From: Rhynchospora pubera
Lineage: Eukaryota > Streptophyta > Magnoliopsida > Poales > Cyperaceae
Assembly (NCBI GenBank): GCA_028095005.1
Contig: CM051463.1
Coordinates: 61,170,251-61,234,250 of the forward strand
Length of the DNA stretch: 64,000 bases
Direction: 5' to 3'
A program made the translations under genes and the position numbers. Below are positions 47,222 through 59,062 of this stretch, piece by piece. A model generated the notes under the pieces. The model had not been told where the DNA came from and did no database searches. It was given only the letters and a program-made list of their open reading frames with translations. The first letter of the stretch is position 1; each line of letters opens with the position of its first letter.

Positions 47222-47570
47222 GTGAGGGAAGAGGGAGGCGACGAGAGCGAGAGAGAAAGGAAGTAAGAAGGGGAAATGAGCGGCGCTAGGTTATTGTTCT
47301 CCTCTATTTCTCCGCCTCTCTATCTCCATAATTCAAAAATTTTTAAATAGTGCAATTGGGAACGGAATAACGTGAAATGACGGAACGGAATCAGTCCGTT
47401 TCGTTTACGTTTCGTCCTTACCAACGTAAATGGTTTCATTTCCGTTTCTGTTCCATTGAGTGAAACGTAACTAAATTTCGCTCCGGAACAGAAACGGCAT
47501 GAAATTGACAGCCTTAGCGGCAAGGTAATAATATTTTTCCTCCTAAATTGTCTAATGTTCACATGTTAAT

Positions 47571-49144
47571 TGATATCACACATTTATATACATGTTTTGA
47601 TAGGACTTTAACCTAAATCGCAACTCAATACCTATGTTTTATGCATGTTTTAGTTTATTTCTGTAGGATTTTGGTACTTCTTGGGTCTATATTCATTTTG
47701 TAGGAACTTGGAGGAATTTTGGTGAAGATTGGCACATGAAACATGAAGATTTTGATCCCGTGCGGCCTGGACAGGATCCTGTGCGGCCCAAAAAGCACCC
47801 AGCCCGCATGCCAGACAAGCGACATGGGCCAGACGACTCATTCCTGGCCAATATGACCTGCACCAAACTCCCATGGGCCCTGCACGTGACTTCGAACCCT
47901 AGTTTTGCAACTATATAAAACCACTGAATCCCCGAAATTAGGGAATCTTTTCCTATCTCCCATCTAAGGAGGCGCCGCACGAATACCATCCCGATCCACC
48001 ACTCCACCTCTCCCGTGCGACCCACACAGAACCTCCGGCCGCCTTATGAGCCACATTCTTACCACGTTTCGACCATCTCTCGACCCAGGAAGCCATATCT
48101 CCAGTCCAGAGGCGAGGAAGAGGCTTGATTAGGGGCGTTTGTCTTCCTTCTTTCTTCTCTTTGGTTATGGAGATTATATCTTTCCCTTTCTTGCTTTTTG
48201 ATTATGTTTTCATTATGGTAGGCTAGATCAGTTTGTTCTAGGGTCATGTTTGAACCAAGGTTAGGATTGATGTAATGGATGAATGATTAAGTTTCTATGG
48301 TTTATCACTTGTTGGTTGTTCATTGTTTATGCTTGCTTTGTGTTCGATGAATTGTGTTGAACCTCCTACTAGATGAATTGCCACACCTAGTCTTGGCTAA
48401 AGGTGTAGATTAATTGCTTAAATTGAGTAGGCAACTTAAGATAGGTTAGGAGCCGAAAGGTGACCAATTTGTATCCCAAAAGGAGAAGATTTTTAATTAG
48501 GCGAAAGTCGGTTAGATAACTTAGTAAACCAACTTGTGAACTTAGGATAGTTAGCCCAACAAGCGAAAGTGAGGGTTAACTAGACTAATGGGGGCTTTAG
48601 ACTAGATTATATGTCACGATACCATGACCAACATGCGACGGCTGAGGTCTAGGGAGTCTAAGTCCGGCTAGATCTGTCCCAAACCGGTTAAAAACTTAAT
48701 TGTCATGCATTGCACCATCAACTAAGGGTCGTGCCGCACCAAGTACTACCTATGTGGGTCGCATGGAATCCCGTGCGGGTCGCACAGGGCCAGACTTGTG
48801 CCGCACGAGTCAGCGTTACGTGCGACATCACATGCGTTGACAATCCAAAACCTAATCAAGGTGAAAACAGAAATCCTAGAACATTTTATTATTAGAAATC
48901 ACTAGAAAACAACCAAATTGTTACTTGCTTTAGTTTTGTTTTTAACTTTATTATTTGTTTATCTCATTTTGTCATTGTTAAAGACCAAAATCAACTAATT
49001 TGACCGAACTAGATTTTGTGAAACGGTAAATCTAATACTCAACTAATCCGTCCTTGTAGTTCGATCCCTAAACCATATCCAACGATAGACCGTACGCTTA
49101 CGGTACATTTTAGGACAATTTAGAATATTAGTTTGCACACATCA
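47571..49144. mobile_element. Solo LTR of a second Athila-type family
   Basis: 1574 bp. Starts TGATATCACACATTTATA, like the TGATATCTCATATTTATA of the complete element, and ends CACACATCA, close to its CTCGATCA. Perfect 5-bp duplication TTAAT (47566-47570 and 49145-49149). Internal landmarks match the complete LTR in order, such as GCGAAAGTC...GCGAAAGT and a TATATAAAAC TATA-like site at about 47911. It lacks the AATCCGG palindrome and instead carries GTGCGGCC and GTGCGGGTCGCAC copies. Confidence 0.8.
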
Positions 49145-49149
49145 TTAAT

Positions 49150-49479
49150 GAATAAACCTTTGCGTCGCTGCATATATTTCGTAATGAAAATGCAGAAAGA
49201 AGATCGTATTAATTTTGTTAGTGGTACAGTTGCCAATCCAGAATTATAGTAAAAAATGAATAGAGGTTTAGCAAAGAGAAGAGTCCAAAATTCAGCTTGC
49301 ACGCAACCCTCCCTCTCCCTGGCCTCTTAGGAGGAAATATTTTCCTTTTTAATTTTTTCACTGGGCCATTTCAGTTCAAATGGGACAAAAACGTTAGAAG
49401 TGAGTAGACCAGTTTCCAGCTCTTTTGATTCGTTCAATCATCCTAATTAATAATTTTAAATTCAGAAGGCATCTAAACT
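49150..49479. other. Intergenic, no gene seen
   Basis: Nothing recognised between the solo LTR and the minisatellite region. Confidence 0.4.
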
Positions 49480-50015
49480 CTGGAGGTGATTTATGACATA
49501 TTATGCCGATGATTGGAAGCATACGAAGTTAAACACTCAGATTCTAAAACTAAAACAATTATGCTCTGAAACTATTACAATTATGTTCTAAAACTAGAAC
49601 AATCAGATTCTAAAACTAGAACAATTATGTTCTGGAACTAAAACAATTATGTTCTGAAACTAAAATTTTTTTTCAAACTAATTAGGTTCAGAAACTAAAA
49701 TAATTAGGTATATTAAATAGAACAGTTACTTATATTAACTACAATAATTATTTATATTAATTAAAATAATTAGTATTCAGAAGAAAACAATTATGTGGGA
49801 GGGGGTGGGGCAGGAGTAAGTATGATGTTGGAGAAGGAAAGAGAGGGAGCGAAACAGAGGTGAGGGAGGGAAGGGAGTAGTTAGAGCTGGAAGCCGGAGA
49901 ATGATGGAATGAGAGACAAATAAAAAAGTTAATTAGTGTTGATCCATCTCTGGAAAGAGAAAGTGAAGATAATGTGAATGAAAAATATTGGAGATGATTC
50001 TTATCATCCGTTAAA
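49480..50015. repeat. Minisatellite-bearing element of uncertain ends
   Basis: Repeats of AATTATGTTCTGAAACTAAAAC (about 22 bp) from about 49550 to 49790, decaying rightwards. It ends in GGAGATGATTCTTATCATCC, which resembles the right end of the Mutator-like element at 24978-27656 (GGGGATGATCCTTATCACC). Target duplication not found. Confidence 0.45.
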
Positions 50016-50148
50016 AAGAAAAGCTGCAAGCAAGCAGGGCAAGTAGGATGTATGCAATCACTCGTTTTCAAAGAAAAGAAAAATATAAAAAAAGAAATGT
50101 TAGGAAAAGCTGGGAATCAAAGCAAATTTTGCAGAAACGTTATTCTGC

Positions 50149-50157
50149 TATAAAAGG
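50149..50157 (+). promoter_or_regulatory. TATA box of the GDSL gene
   Basis: TATAAAAGG, 126 bases before the GDSL start codon, a normal distance for a plant core promoter with a short leader. Confidence 0.6.
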
Positions 50158-50274
50158 AGACGTTCTTGCCTAACATACAAAAATGAACTTGAGATATAGT
50201 CCTGAGCTTACAATCATAAATCTTAACTTTTTATCATCATTTTGATTTTTTAATCCCTTACAGAAATTCCATTA

Positions 50275-53200
50275 ATGGATTATCCTGTTGTTTTGTTTTC
50301 ACTGTTCGGCGCCCTCCTGATTAGCATAGACACCGTCCAATCGCTTTCTTCCTTTGACCGGGTTTTCAGCTTTGGCGACTCAATGGCAGACACAGGAAAT
50401 GCATGCCGCTCGATGGGTGCACAAAATTGTCCCGCTATGAAAGCTCCTTATGGAGAGACATACTTCCATCAGCCCAATGGGCGGTGGTCCGATGGCAGAG
50501 TGGTTGCTGATTTTATTGGTATGCGTCAACGGAATGTTTTAAGGACTCACATATAACATGATCAGAGACCACGCACAAAAGCACATGCAAGTCCTCACCA
50601 AAATGGTCCAAAACATGTTTGCTCAATTCATCACCAATTGATTACCTTCTACTTTTCTTTTTTCTTTTCATTTTTTGACATAACATTAATTATTCCAATG
50701 ATTTGTATGACCGAAAGATTATCGTAAAATAAATATTATATTATGCATAAAAAGAATTTGATGATTTGCTCCAATCTTCAAGCAGCTCAAGCATATGGGC
50801 TGGCTCCCATGCCACCATCTATGGGGGGTAATACACCCGAGTACTTCCAGAATGGTGCAAGCTTTGCTGTGGCAGCGGCACGAGCACTGAATAATTCAGC
50901 CTACAAAACTGTCACAGGAATGGACCCTCCAGACCAGAATGATTTCTCTTTGGGCACTCAGCTTCGATCTTTTAAGGATCTTTTGCCTACTATCTCCCAA
51001 GGATCTAGTAAGCATGTATTTCAAATTATCTATCCAATACAGGGTGATTTCTATATTTAATTTAATTTATATTTAGAATATTAATACTGGTGTACGTCAA
51101 TCAGTTGCACTACACTGAACTATAACAGTACTCGACTACAGTTAAATTATACTGCATTTAGTAGTTATAAACTTATAACTTAATTGTCAATGACATCTCT
51201 GACAGGTGGAAAGTAATTGTGCTGATATTTTATAATTGTTTACTGTCTGACAGGTGTTGATTGCGTCATGAGTAGCTCTCTGTTTATTGTCGGTGAAATT
51301 GGAGGTGTTGAGTACCTTTTTGGTTTTAGCAAGAACAAGTCAGTGGATGAAATGAAATCTTGGGTTCCATATATAGTGGCTGCAATTAGTTCTGCTGTCA
51401 ATGTAACGTCTTTCTTGACCTCATGTGCAGCTAACACGTATATATTATGATCACCTCTTTCTTTTGGATTCTCGCAAATTTATAATGAAAAAAAAAGAAC
51501 TCATCTATATATATAGAATTCTGAATGTTCTTGAAAAATAAATAGTAGTTTTCATTTTTCAAGTTAAATAATATATAAATGTGTATGTATTGTTTTAATT
51601 AAAATATGACATGTTAAAATCTACCCTATTAGTTTTCGTTTTTAATATTAGGCATATTTTCTGAATTCATTGAGATAAGTTTAACATGAGGTGCTTTCTA
51701 AATACCGTCAATGTATTTCTAACATAAGATTGTAGACATAATTTTTATAACTTATTTAAACTATGAACACAATTTTTTATAATATGAAAATCACTTATCA
51801 AACAAACGACCGCAAGCACAATGGTAAACTTTCTGACTAGTTAAAATGTCAAAAAATTTATAGGTGGTTGAACTAAATGTTGGAATTGTATCCAAATTGA
51901 TGCATGATCGATCTCTTTTAAATAAATTGGCAAATATAGCGATCATTTTTCAAGTTCTAACGTTGAGCATTATGTTCAACTATATATATCGTATGAATGT
52001 GACAAAAAAAAAATTCTATCCTATATATAATTACTCTGTAAGAATTTAAAAATAAATTGGTGGCTTAGACCTCCAATTTTTCTTCAAAAAAAAAAATACT
52101 ATGTAAGAAAATGGAAATACGTATAGTGGGTTCTTCCAAGCATCTTTGAAGTATACTTTCAGAAAAATCACGACGTGACTGAATTTAGTAAATTTGTCAT
52201 TTTTATGAAAACATGAAATATGTTTCTACATTTTACGTGACAGGATTTAATTAACCTCGGTGCCACGACGTTGATCGTACCAGGGAACTATGCAGTAGGA
52301 TGTGCTCCTGGATACATGACTATATTTCAGAGTGATAACCCTGCAGATTATGATATCCTAACCGGTTGCCTTAAGAGACTAAATAAGTTCACAGTTTATC
52401 ACAATACTATGCTGATGAAAGAGTTGGTCAAGCTGAGGCTACTTCACCCCCTTGCAAATATTATATATGCCGACTATTACGGAGCACAATCACAACTATA
52501 TCTGAATAAGCTTGGTAAGATACGAACTATCGCATTTGCAACATACGAATATATAAAAGCAAGGAAGTGACTGAGTATGTACATAGGAATTAATTGTCGA
52601 TACTAGTATATAAGACTGTACAATATCTTCTATGCCAATTCTATACTCCCTTTGCAAAAGATATAGTGCTAATTACGATTTAATTTGCACGTGCAATTAA
52701 ACCTGGAATTTCTTTTAATAATTGTTGTTCTGGTCATGTTTCTTTTCATCATCATCATCATCATCATCATCATTATAAACATCTAATGTATAGAGGCAAA
52801 TAAAAAGTTTTATTATATCTAAAAAAATAAATTTAGTTGTTTAGAAAATTGCAGGTGAGGAATTTTCTATTTGTGCTCTCCTTCCAAAAAAAAAAATTGT
52901 TCTGAACAATATACTTTTCATTTCGGATAAAAATCAATAGTATCTTTTCGATTGAAGAGTACCATTTAGCCACAAATCAAATCAAGTTTTGAAAATTAAT
53001 GGTACAGATTATGTTTGAAAAGGTGGATACATTTTTTGGTCTAAAAATTTTACACTTTTGAATTGTTGTGTTTATAAATAATAGAATATGCTAACAATAT
53101 TTTTGATTCAAAGTTTAACGTATCAATTAAGCTTCAAAATTTTGTTAAAATGCAGATTTTCCGGCTCCTTTGTATGCATGTTGCGGGGGTCCAGGACCAT

Positions 53201-53355
53201 ATAATTCAAGTCTCCAATGTGGAGTTCAGGGATCACAAACCTGTCCTAATCCAGAGAACTATATTTCATGGGACGGTGGTCACTTGACAGAGGCTGCAAA
53301 CAATGCAATTGCAAATGGAATTTTATATGGACCATTCGCTTTCCCTCCACTCTAG
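50275..53355 (+). CDS. Secreted GDSL esterase/lipase, five exons
   Basis: Exons 50275-50518, 50783-51007, 51254-51402, 52244-52514 and 53156-53355, all with GT/AG borders and matching phases, give 362 residues, normal for the family. The first 23 or so residues are a signal peptide, so the product is likely extracellular. Block I FSFGDSMADTGN carries the nucleophile Ser, and block V WDGGHLTEA carries Asp and His. Two blocks are odd. Block III reads GEIGGVEY where relatives have GGND, so the oxyanion-hole Asn is Val. Block II reads NGASFAVAA where GxNFAVAG is usual. The five-exon layout and CCGGPGPYN motif fit the At1g28590 subgroup (from memory). Such enzymes hydrolyse acyl esters; this one may be weak or inactive. 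Alternative: a recent pseudogene, though no stop or frameshift is seen. Confidence 0.85.
52747..52773. repeat. (CAT)n microsatellite in GDSL intron 4
   Basis: Nine uninterrupted CAT units. Confidence 0.9.
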
Positions 53356-53858
53356 CTGGACATGTTCCGATCTCAATCTCGAATGAGTGAAAATCAGGAT
53401 GTGCCCTATAATACATAGTACATATAATTGCATGCTTTGTACTGTTTAAAAAATATATATGTATTTTCCTTGTTATGAAAGCGTGTGTAAGTACATATTA
53501 TGTAGTGGCAGGTAATGCCCTATTATGAAAATAACATGCAAACCAATGCATGAAATTCCAATGATAATTAGGAGCATTATGTGGTTGAATATTGGCACCG
53601 AGCACAGAGCATATCATATATTCTAAATAACAAATTAAAGCATTTTCTTTTCTTCAATAGTGCATTGTATTGATTATGTTTATCCACTATAGTCCCAGCA
53701 ATAAAATGATAAAAACGCAGAGCATGCACTTTTTACCGGTAACTTTCCACGACTCAATTTAATTAGTTTAGATACCCTGATTTTAGATCCCAAATAAGTT
53801 TATCTGTAAAAACTGTCATTATAAGTTATTCCTCCACTTACACCGCCAAATTCCAATG

Positions 53859-54012
53859 GGGTCGTTTGGATCGCTTAGGAATAAGAGGAATAGTCTATTC
53901 TTAGGCGGAAAATATTGAGAAGTGCGTAATTTTGTGAAGAGTTTGGATGATTAGGAATAAATTTTCGCCTAGAAAGAGGCTATTCCTCTTATTCCTAAGC
54001 GATCCAAACGGC
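53859..54012. mobile_element. hAT-like MITE, GTTTGGAT family
   Basis: 154 bp, ends GGGTCGTTTGGATCGC and GCGATCCAAACGGC, flanked by TCCAATG on both sides (53852-53858 and 54013-54019; an eighth base differs). Confidence 0.75.
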
Positions 54013-54489
54013 TCCAATGATATAACTCGTCATATTTTAATTGTTTGACGTCCACCTGGATGAATTCGAAATTTATAAATTTCACATTAAAATGCATCAC
54101 TAATGAATTTATCATTCCAATTGAAATGGTCATTTCAAACTGATCCAGCAAAATTTTTGCAACAAATTCATAAACCATCTTGGTACATTTACACTCACAC
54201 TACCTTCATTCTAGAATTAAATTATCACCACATCTTTTATGTGTGTTTCCGCACTACTAGTCTACTACATGTCAAAAGCGTCGATTGCATCTTTTATGTA
54301 CCCTGAAAAAAAAATTCCAGTTAATTAGGTACAAAAACAGAAGTACTGGCAGAACATAATGTTTAAAATTAAGAGTAATTAGCAACTGATTTTAACCATA
54401 GGGTCTAGTTTTTATTATTGCATGTGAATTTTTTTTTTACATAAAAAAAGGAACATGTAGGAATAGCTGAAAAACTTACGAAAAGTAAT

Positions 54490-54930
54490 CGAACACAAAT
54501 GTTAGATTCACGAAGCACAACCTAGTAAAGTAAACAAAAGGAAAATGCTCAAAATATCCAAGTGAAGTCCCTGCTTAGTATTTTCCCTCATCTCAGCATA
54601 TGGTAATAAAAGCAGCAATCAGAAATTCTTGAAGCAATTTCCAACACTAGAGAAAAAATATTTTCCTTTTTAACCAGTTATCGGTAAAATACCCTTACTA
54701 AATCAAAATTAAGCAAAAATAACAACGCTAAATTTGTTTTCAACGTATTTGATTGTCCTCCCAAGACCAAAGCTGTAGCCACAATGAATCCATTGAAGCT
54801 CATAACAGAACTGGAAGAAATTGGCCAACTATCCCCTTTTGCCGTACCTGTTTTGCAATGTACTAAATAGATAATGGTTGGTAATGCAAAGGATCTAGGC
54901 AAAAACCTTTTCAAAACACAATTTATTACT
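54490..54930. repeat. Duplicated segment, partner of 44490-45001
   Basis: Same landmarks as the upstream copy, without the 60-bp tandem duplication and without the hAT-like insertion. Confidence 0.65.
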
Positions 54931-55392
54931 CTCTTCTACCATGCACTTCAAGTCAGATTGCCACATTGTCTTTTGGTAAAGAAATTGTTGACATTAAGGC
55001 ATTAAGGTTGAACCATACACTTCCAAGTAAGCTTCTGGCTTGCTACAGAAGTCCATGGGGAAAACATAAAGCTTCAAGCTAGGAGCCATGCTCAAGTATC
55101 GACTATAATTCTATAAAGTTCCATAATGTTGCACATACCAACAAGCATGGAAATTGTTGGCATATAATTTATATTAATTCTAGTGGAAATTTCATAAAAA
55201 AGCAACATTTTATAAAATCTAGCTCCATCGATTTGTAGTTTTGTTTCAGAAGTGCTAATTTCTAAAAGGTAATAATTAGTAACTTGTGGTTAACATTAAA
55301 TAAAACTTAAAAGGAAAAAGACTATTAAAATTCTAAAACCAAAAAAAAAAGCAGAGTTTAATTAATTACAATTAAGGGACTGGTATTGGATG

Positions 55393-55594
55393 GGAACCAG
55401 ATCCTCTGGTCGGCAGACCACCTGGTCGTTTTCGATCTGGACCGTCTGATTTAATCTTAATGGCTATAGATGCCCCGTGCTAGTACCACGATTGGTAGGC
55501 CCGAAAAAATGTTAACCGTTGAGATTAAATCAGACGGTCCAGATCGAAAACGACCAGGTGGTCGTTTGTAAAAAACGACCAGAGGATCCGACTC
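55393..55594. mobile_element. Mutator-like MITE
   Basis: 202 bp, perfect 11-bp duplication GGTATTGGATG (55382-55392 and 55595-55605). The ends contain GATCCTCTGGTCG and CGACCAGAGGATC, with inner pairs such as CGACCAGGTGGTCG. The core matches the MITEs at 34088 and 19291 around GATTGGTAGGCCCG. Confidence 0.85.
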
Positions 55595-56129
55595 GGTATT
55601 GGATGCGATCTGCATAGTGGTTCTGACATAAATAGTAATTGCCCACAAGAGTAAGGAAGATGCCGAAGTAGAGCCCAGTCGAAATTAATCTGTGACCAGA
55701 GAAATGAGAAGATAAGCAGATTGTGTTTCAAAATACAAGAATTATAATTTAATCCTCTATATATCGTGTTTGGACCACAAAATATCAAGTTTAAACTTTC
55801 TCCAGGCATATTTTCAAGATGAATTGAAACTTAAGTTCCTTCCAAAAAGCTAAAGTTTGTGTGCGCGAGATGAGTAGCTTGTAGAACGCTGATACATTAA
55901 ATATTTGTAGACATTTGTACTAGCCCAGTCTAAGTTCCCCAATGCACTGCAAATAATGTTTGCATACTACTTTGAAAATGGTCCTAACTCCTAAATTATC
56001 TAAGTTTCCATATGCACCGCAAAGAATGTTTGCGTACTGTTTGAAAATGGTCCTAAATTATCTAAATTCCCATATGCACCACAAATAATGTTTGTATACT
56101 ACTTTCAAAATGACCCTAAATTATGGCTT

Positions 56130-56385
56130 TTTTTTTTTGAGGGCCAGCAAAACACTGGCAATTTTTATTAATAAGGAAAAAAAGTTTACAAACAAACCTG
56201 ATAAAACTCGAACCAAATATAGATGGTAAACTTCTATCAAAGTTTACGAACTTCTCCTAATACAAGAGGAAAAAACCCATACAATTACCGCTTGTACCAA
56301 CACTAAACTCTACTAGTACCAACTGGAAAAGTAAAAGAAAAATCCAATCATGGCAACCGCCACTTGTACTAGTACCAAGCTCATA
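56130..56385. mobile_element. Possible LINE 3'-end fragment
   Basis: T-rich start followed by GCCAGCAAAACACTGGCAAT and a TTATTAATAAGG-type stretch, which resembles reversed 3' ends of plant LINEs as I remember them. It interrupts the homology between copies B and C. No reverse-transcriptase coding is present. Confidence 0.3.
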
Positions 56386-56713
56386 TAAATTATGGCTTTA
56401 TATGTGATATTTTGATCGATTTAGTTAGCCGTTCACCAGTAACAAGCAGAAACCACATAATAAGCTAGTTATATGCAATTAATAAATTAAATTAATTATT
56501 ATTCATTATTGAAAGTATAAACAGTGAAACCTGCTTGCTGGAGAAGAAGAGGTGAAATCTGTACGATTTCCTGCGTTCTGCGTACACCAATTAAAAGGTG
56601 AAAACCAGTACAAAATGATACTAACAGAGATAGCAACAAAAAAAAAGGAAAGAAAAGTAAAAGGCGACTTACGAGGTGCGTTGATGACGAGGAGAAGAGG
56701 TATAGTTCAAGAG

Positions 56714-56869
56714 CAATCCGGATTCGCTGTAGCGCGGGACACGGTGTAGCGCACATACGAGCTGTCTGATCGGATGGTTTATTTTTTACGAGCCTATCAA
56801 TTTAGGTTACATTTACGGAGTTCTCTTGTCCATTAGATCTTGATCAGACGGCCAGGAAGATCTCAATTT
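56714..56869. mobile_element. Mutator-like MITE, internally deleted
   Basis: 156 bp, in reverse orientation to the copy at 57020. Begins CAATCCGGATTCGCTGTAGC and ends AAGATCTCAATTT. Flanked by GTTCAAGAG and GTTCAAAGAG, a target duplication with one indel. Confidence 0.7.
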
Positions 56870-57019
56870 GTTCAAAGAGGGAGAGGAGAATAACTTCCGC
56901 GCAGCAGCGACAATGGCGCTGGAGATTGGAGAATAAAGGAGGAGATAGAGGAAAGGAAAGGAATTGCGATTTTGGTATAATAAGTTGTGAATTGTGATTG
57001 ATCTGGGGTTCTCTTAGAC

Positions 57020-57211
57020 AAATTGAGATTCGCTGCCGCGCGACACAGCGTGTCGCGCGGTATGCTGGCCGTTTGATTAAGATCCAATGGACAAGGGAGC
57101 CCCGTGCATGTAACCTAGATTGGTAGGCCCGTAAAAAGTGAACCGTTCGATCAAAATCAGACGGCTCGTAGTGCGCGACACGCGGTGTAGCGCAACAGCG
57201 AATCCGGATTG
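57020..57211. mobile_element. Mutator-like MITE
   Basis: 192 bp, perfect 9-bp duplication CTCTTAGAC (57011-57019 and 57212-57220). Very similar to the 193-bp copy at 19291-19483. Confidence 0.85.
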
Positions 57212-57260
57212 CTCTTAGACGGGGTTTAATAGGAGCAGAGAATTTAGGGAGCAAATCTTT

Positions 57261-58015
57261 TGCATTTATGTCATGCGATTTGGTGAAACGTGTTACTTGC
57301 GAAGGAAATCTAATGAATTTAATAAATCTATCAATTTCATCACAATATAGAATAAGAACTTGCGTAAAAAATAAACAAGATTTTTGAGAAATGATTAAGG
57401 TATTTTTTATTTTATTTACATCTCCTTTTACAATGAGTTAGAATTTGTTAATTAAATTTTTTACTGAGCAAATTTGACTCTACATTTTCAATTAAGTTCA
57501 AGAAAAATTAAAGACATATCTCCGTTTTCATATATTAGGCGTACATTAAATTTTATAAGAGAGACAATTTGTGTAAATTTTACATCGTAGAATTATTTTA
57601 TTAGTTTTGATTGTATTCAAATATTTAATAAAATTCATGAATTTACACAATAACACTAGTCGAATTATTTTTCAATCTCTTACAAAAAACTAAAGTTTAT
57701 CAGTTATCACATTTGTCGCACAATGTGACACTTTCAATCCAAAAAAAAATCTTATTACATTTTTTTTATTATGCGACACATTCAATTAAAAGAAAATCCT
57801 ATTAATTATCAGCATATTTTGTGTACAAGGAGGTTTTACTCAAAATTATACACAAGTAAATTAGAGAATAACGCAATAAATCATTAATCATGCCATAAGG
57901 CTAAAAAAAGAAATTGAAATATGTTAACAGCTTTTTTCTTTAAAAAAAAGACTTGGTAGTGACTTCCAAGAAATAGTTTAACAGTTTTATGGCATCCTCT
58001 AATTCACTCACTGAG
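57261..58015. other. Intergenic, no gene seen
   Basis: AT-rich, no conserved frame or repeat recognised. Confidence 0.5.
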
Positions 58016-58595
58016 GGCTTGTTTGGATTGCTTAGGAATAAGGAAGAATAGACTATTCCGAGCGAAAATATTAGAAAGAGTGTAACTTTTTGGGAATAGT
58101 GGGAACAGCGTTATTCCGGAAAAAAAATATATTGTTTGGATGGTGAGTTAAGAATAAAAAATAGAAGAGTTAATTAAAATAATCATTTTTTTTGGGCAAC
58201 ATAGGAAGGTGAACACAATAATATTTATTGCAATAGTTAAAGGGACACTACGTTTGGCCTTCTCCATTATTACTTGGCAAAGCTATCTTAAAAGGGTTGT
58301 CAAAGCAGTTCAAGAAACATGGGGATGTGGGATCTCTATCGTCTATCGATTCCTTAGAATGAGAAAAGTACAGTCATATGGTTTGTGATATTTAAATTTG
58401 TAGCAATTGATAGAAATTATCACCTAATCAAATCTTTTATTTTCTCTCTCCCTCGGATATTGAAGGAGGCAATAGAAGTAATATAAAAAGGGACCACAAG
58501 AAAATTGGATTAAAATAATAGTACGGGACACATGGGACAATTTTTTATTGCATTTCCTATTTCCTTCTTCCTAAATCACTTCTGCTAGCATTTTG
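58016..58595. other. Intergenic with a decayed GTTTGGAT-family MITE
   Basis: GCTTGTTTGGATTGCTTAGG at about 58018 starts a stretch like the MITE at 53859, but its right end is not clear. Nothing else recognised. Confidence 0.4.
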
Positions 58596-59062
58596 GGCTC
58601 CGTTTGGATGGCGTGGGAATAAGAGTAGAGCTGTCAAACGCGTCAAAATAGCACGGAACGGACTGTTTCGTTTGCCGTTCCGTTAAGGAACACGGTATAG
58701 ATTTTCATTTCGTTAACTGTTTCGTTTTTGAAACGGCATAGAATTCCGTTTTGTTAACCGTTCCACTTCAGAAATAACACATGAAACGGTTTGAAATGAG
58801 GTTGAAACAGTCGAAACGGTATAATTCCACGTTCCGTTTACCGTTTCGTTATTGGAACGGAATGAAAACCAGTTTTGTTATGTGTTTCGTTTCTCTTAAA
58901 CGGAACGGCAGCACGTGCCAATTTATCACGCTGACACCCCTAAATAAGAGGAATAAGGAAAGAAGTATTAGGAAGTGTGTAATTTTGTGAAGAGTTTAGA
59001 TTGTTTATAATAAATTTGAAAATAAAAAGAAATAATTTTTTTATTCTTGCACCCATCCAAAC
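58596..59062. mobile_element. GTTTGGAT-family MITE split by a hAT-like element
   Basis: Left part GGCTCCGTTTGGATGGCGTG, right part with the family core AGGAAGTGTGTAATTTTGTG and the end CCCATCCAAACG. The interruption is the element at 58626-58942. Confidence 0.65.
58626..58942. mobile_element. Small hAT-like element, AACGGAAC-rich
   Basis: 317 bp, perfect 8-bp duplication AATAAGAG (58618-58625 and 58943-58950). Begins TAGAGCTGTCAAACG and ends GCTGACACCCCTA. Filled with copies of AACGGAACG and its complement. A deletion derivative of the family at 45002. Confidence 0.8.

Larger units (their letters stand above)
45002..47516. mobile_element. hAT-like element with exon-like cargo
   Basis: 2515 bp, perfect 8-bp duplication GCGGCAAG (44994-45001 and 47517-47524). 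The ends TAGGGGTGTCAA and TTGACAGCCTTA are inverted repeats. Both subterminal regions are rich in AACGGAAC and its complement. The 266-bp and 317-bp elements at 62643 and 58626 are small relatives with the same ends. The interior has no transposase but holds minus-strand blocks with good splice signals (45745-45795 and 46091-46175), suggesting captured host exons. A nested MITE lies at 47015-47221. Confidence 0.75.
54940..57260 (-). pseudogene. Remnant of a multi-exon gene, copy C
   Basis: Aligns with copy B (31998-33850) through exon-like blocks at 56531-56570 and about 55370-55625, and beyond into the former leader. The 55370-55625 block is split by a MITE (55393-55594). Two more MITEs (56714-56869, 57020-57211) and a LINE-like patch sit in the former 5' region. 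No PMD part follows on the expected side, so only the 5' half was duplicated or kept. Confidence 0.4.
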
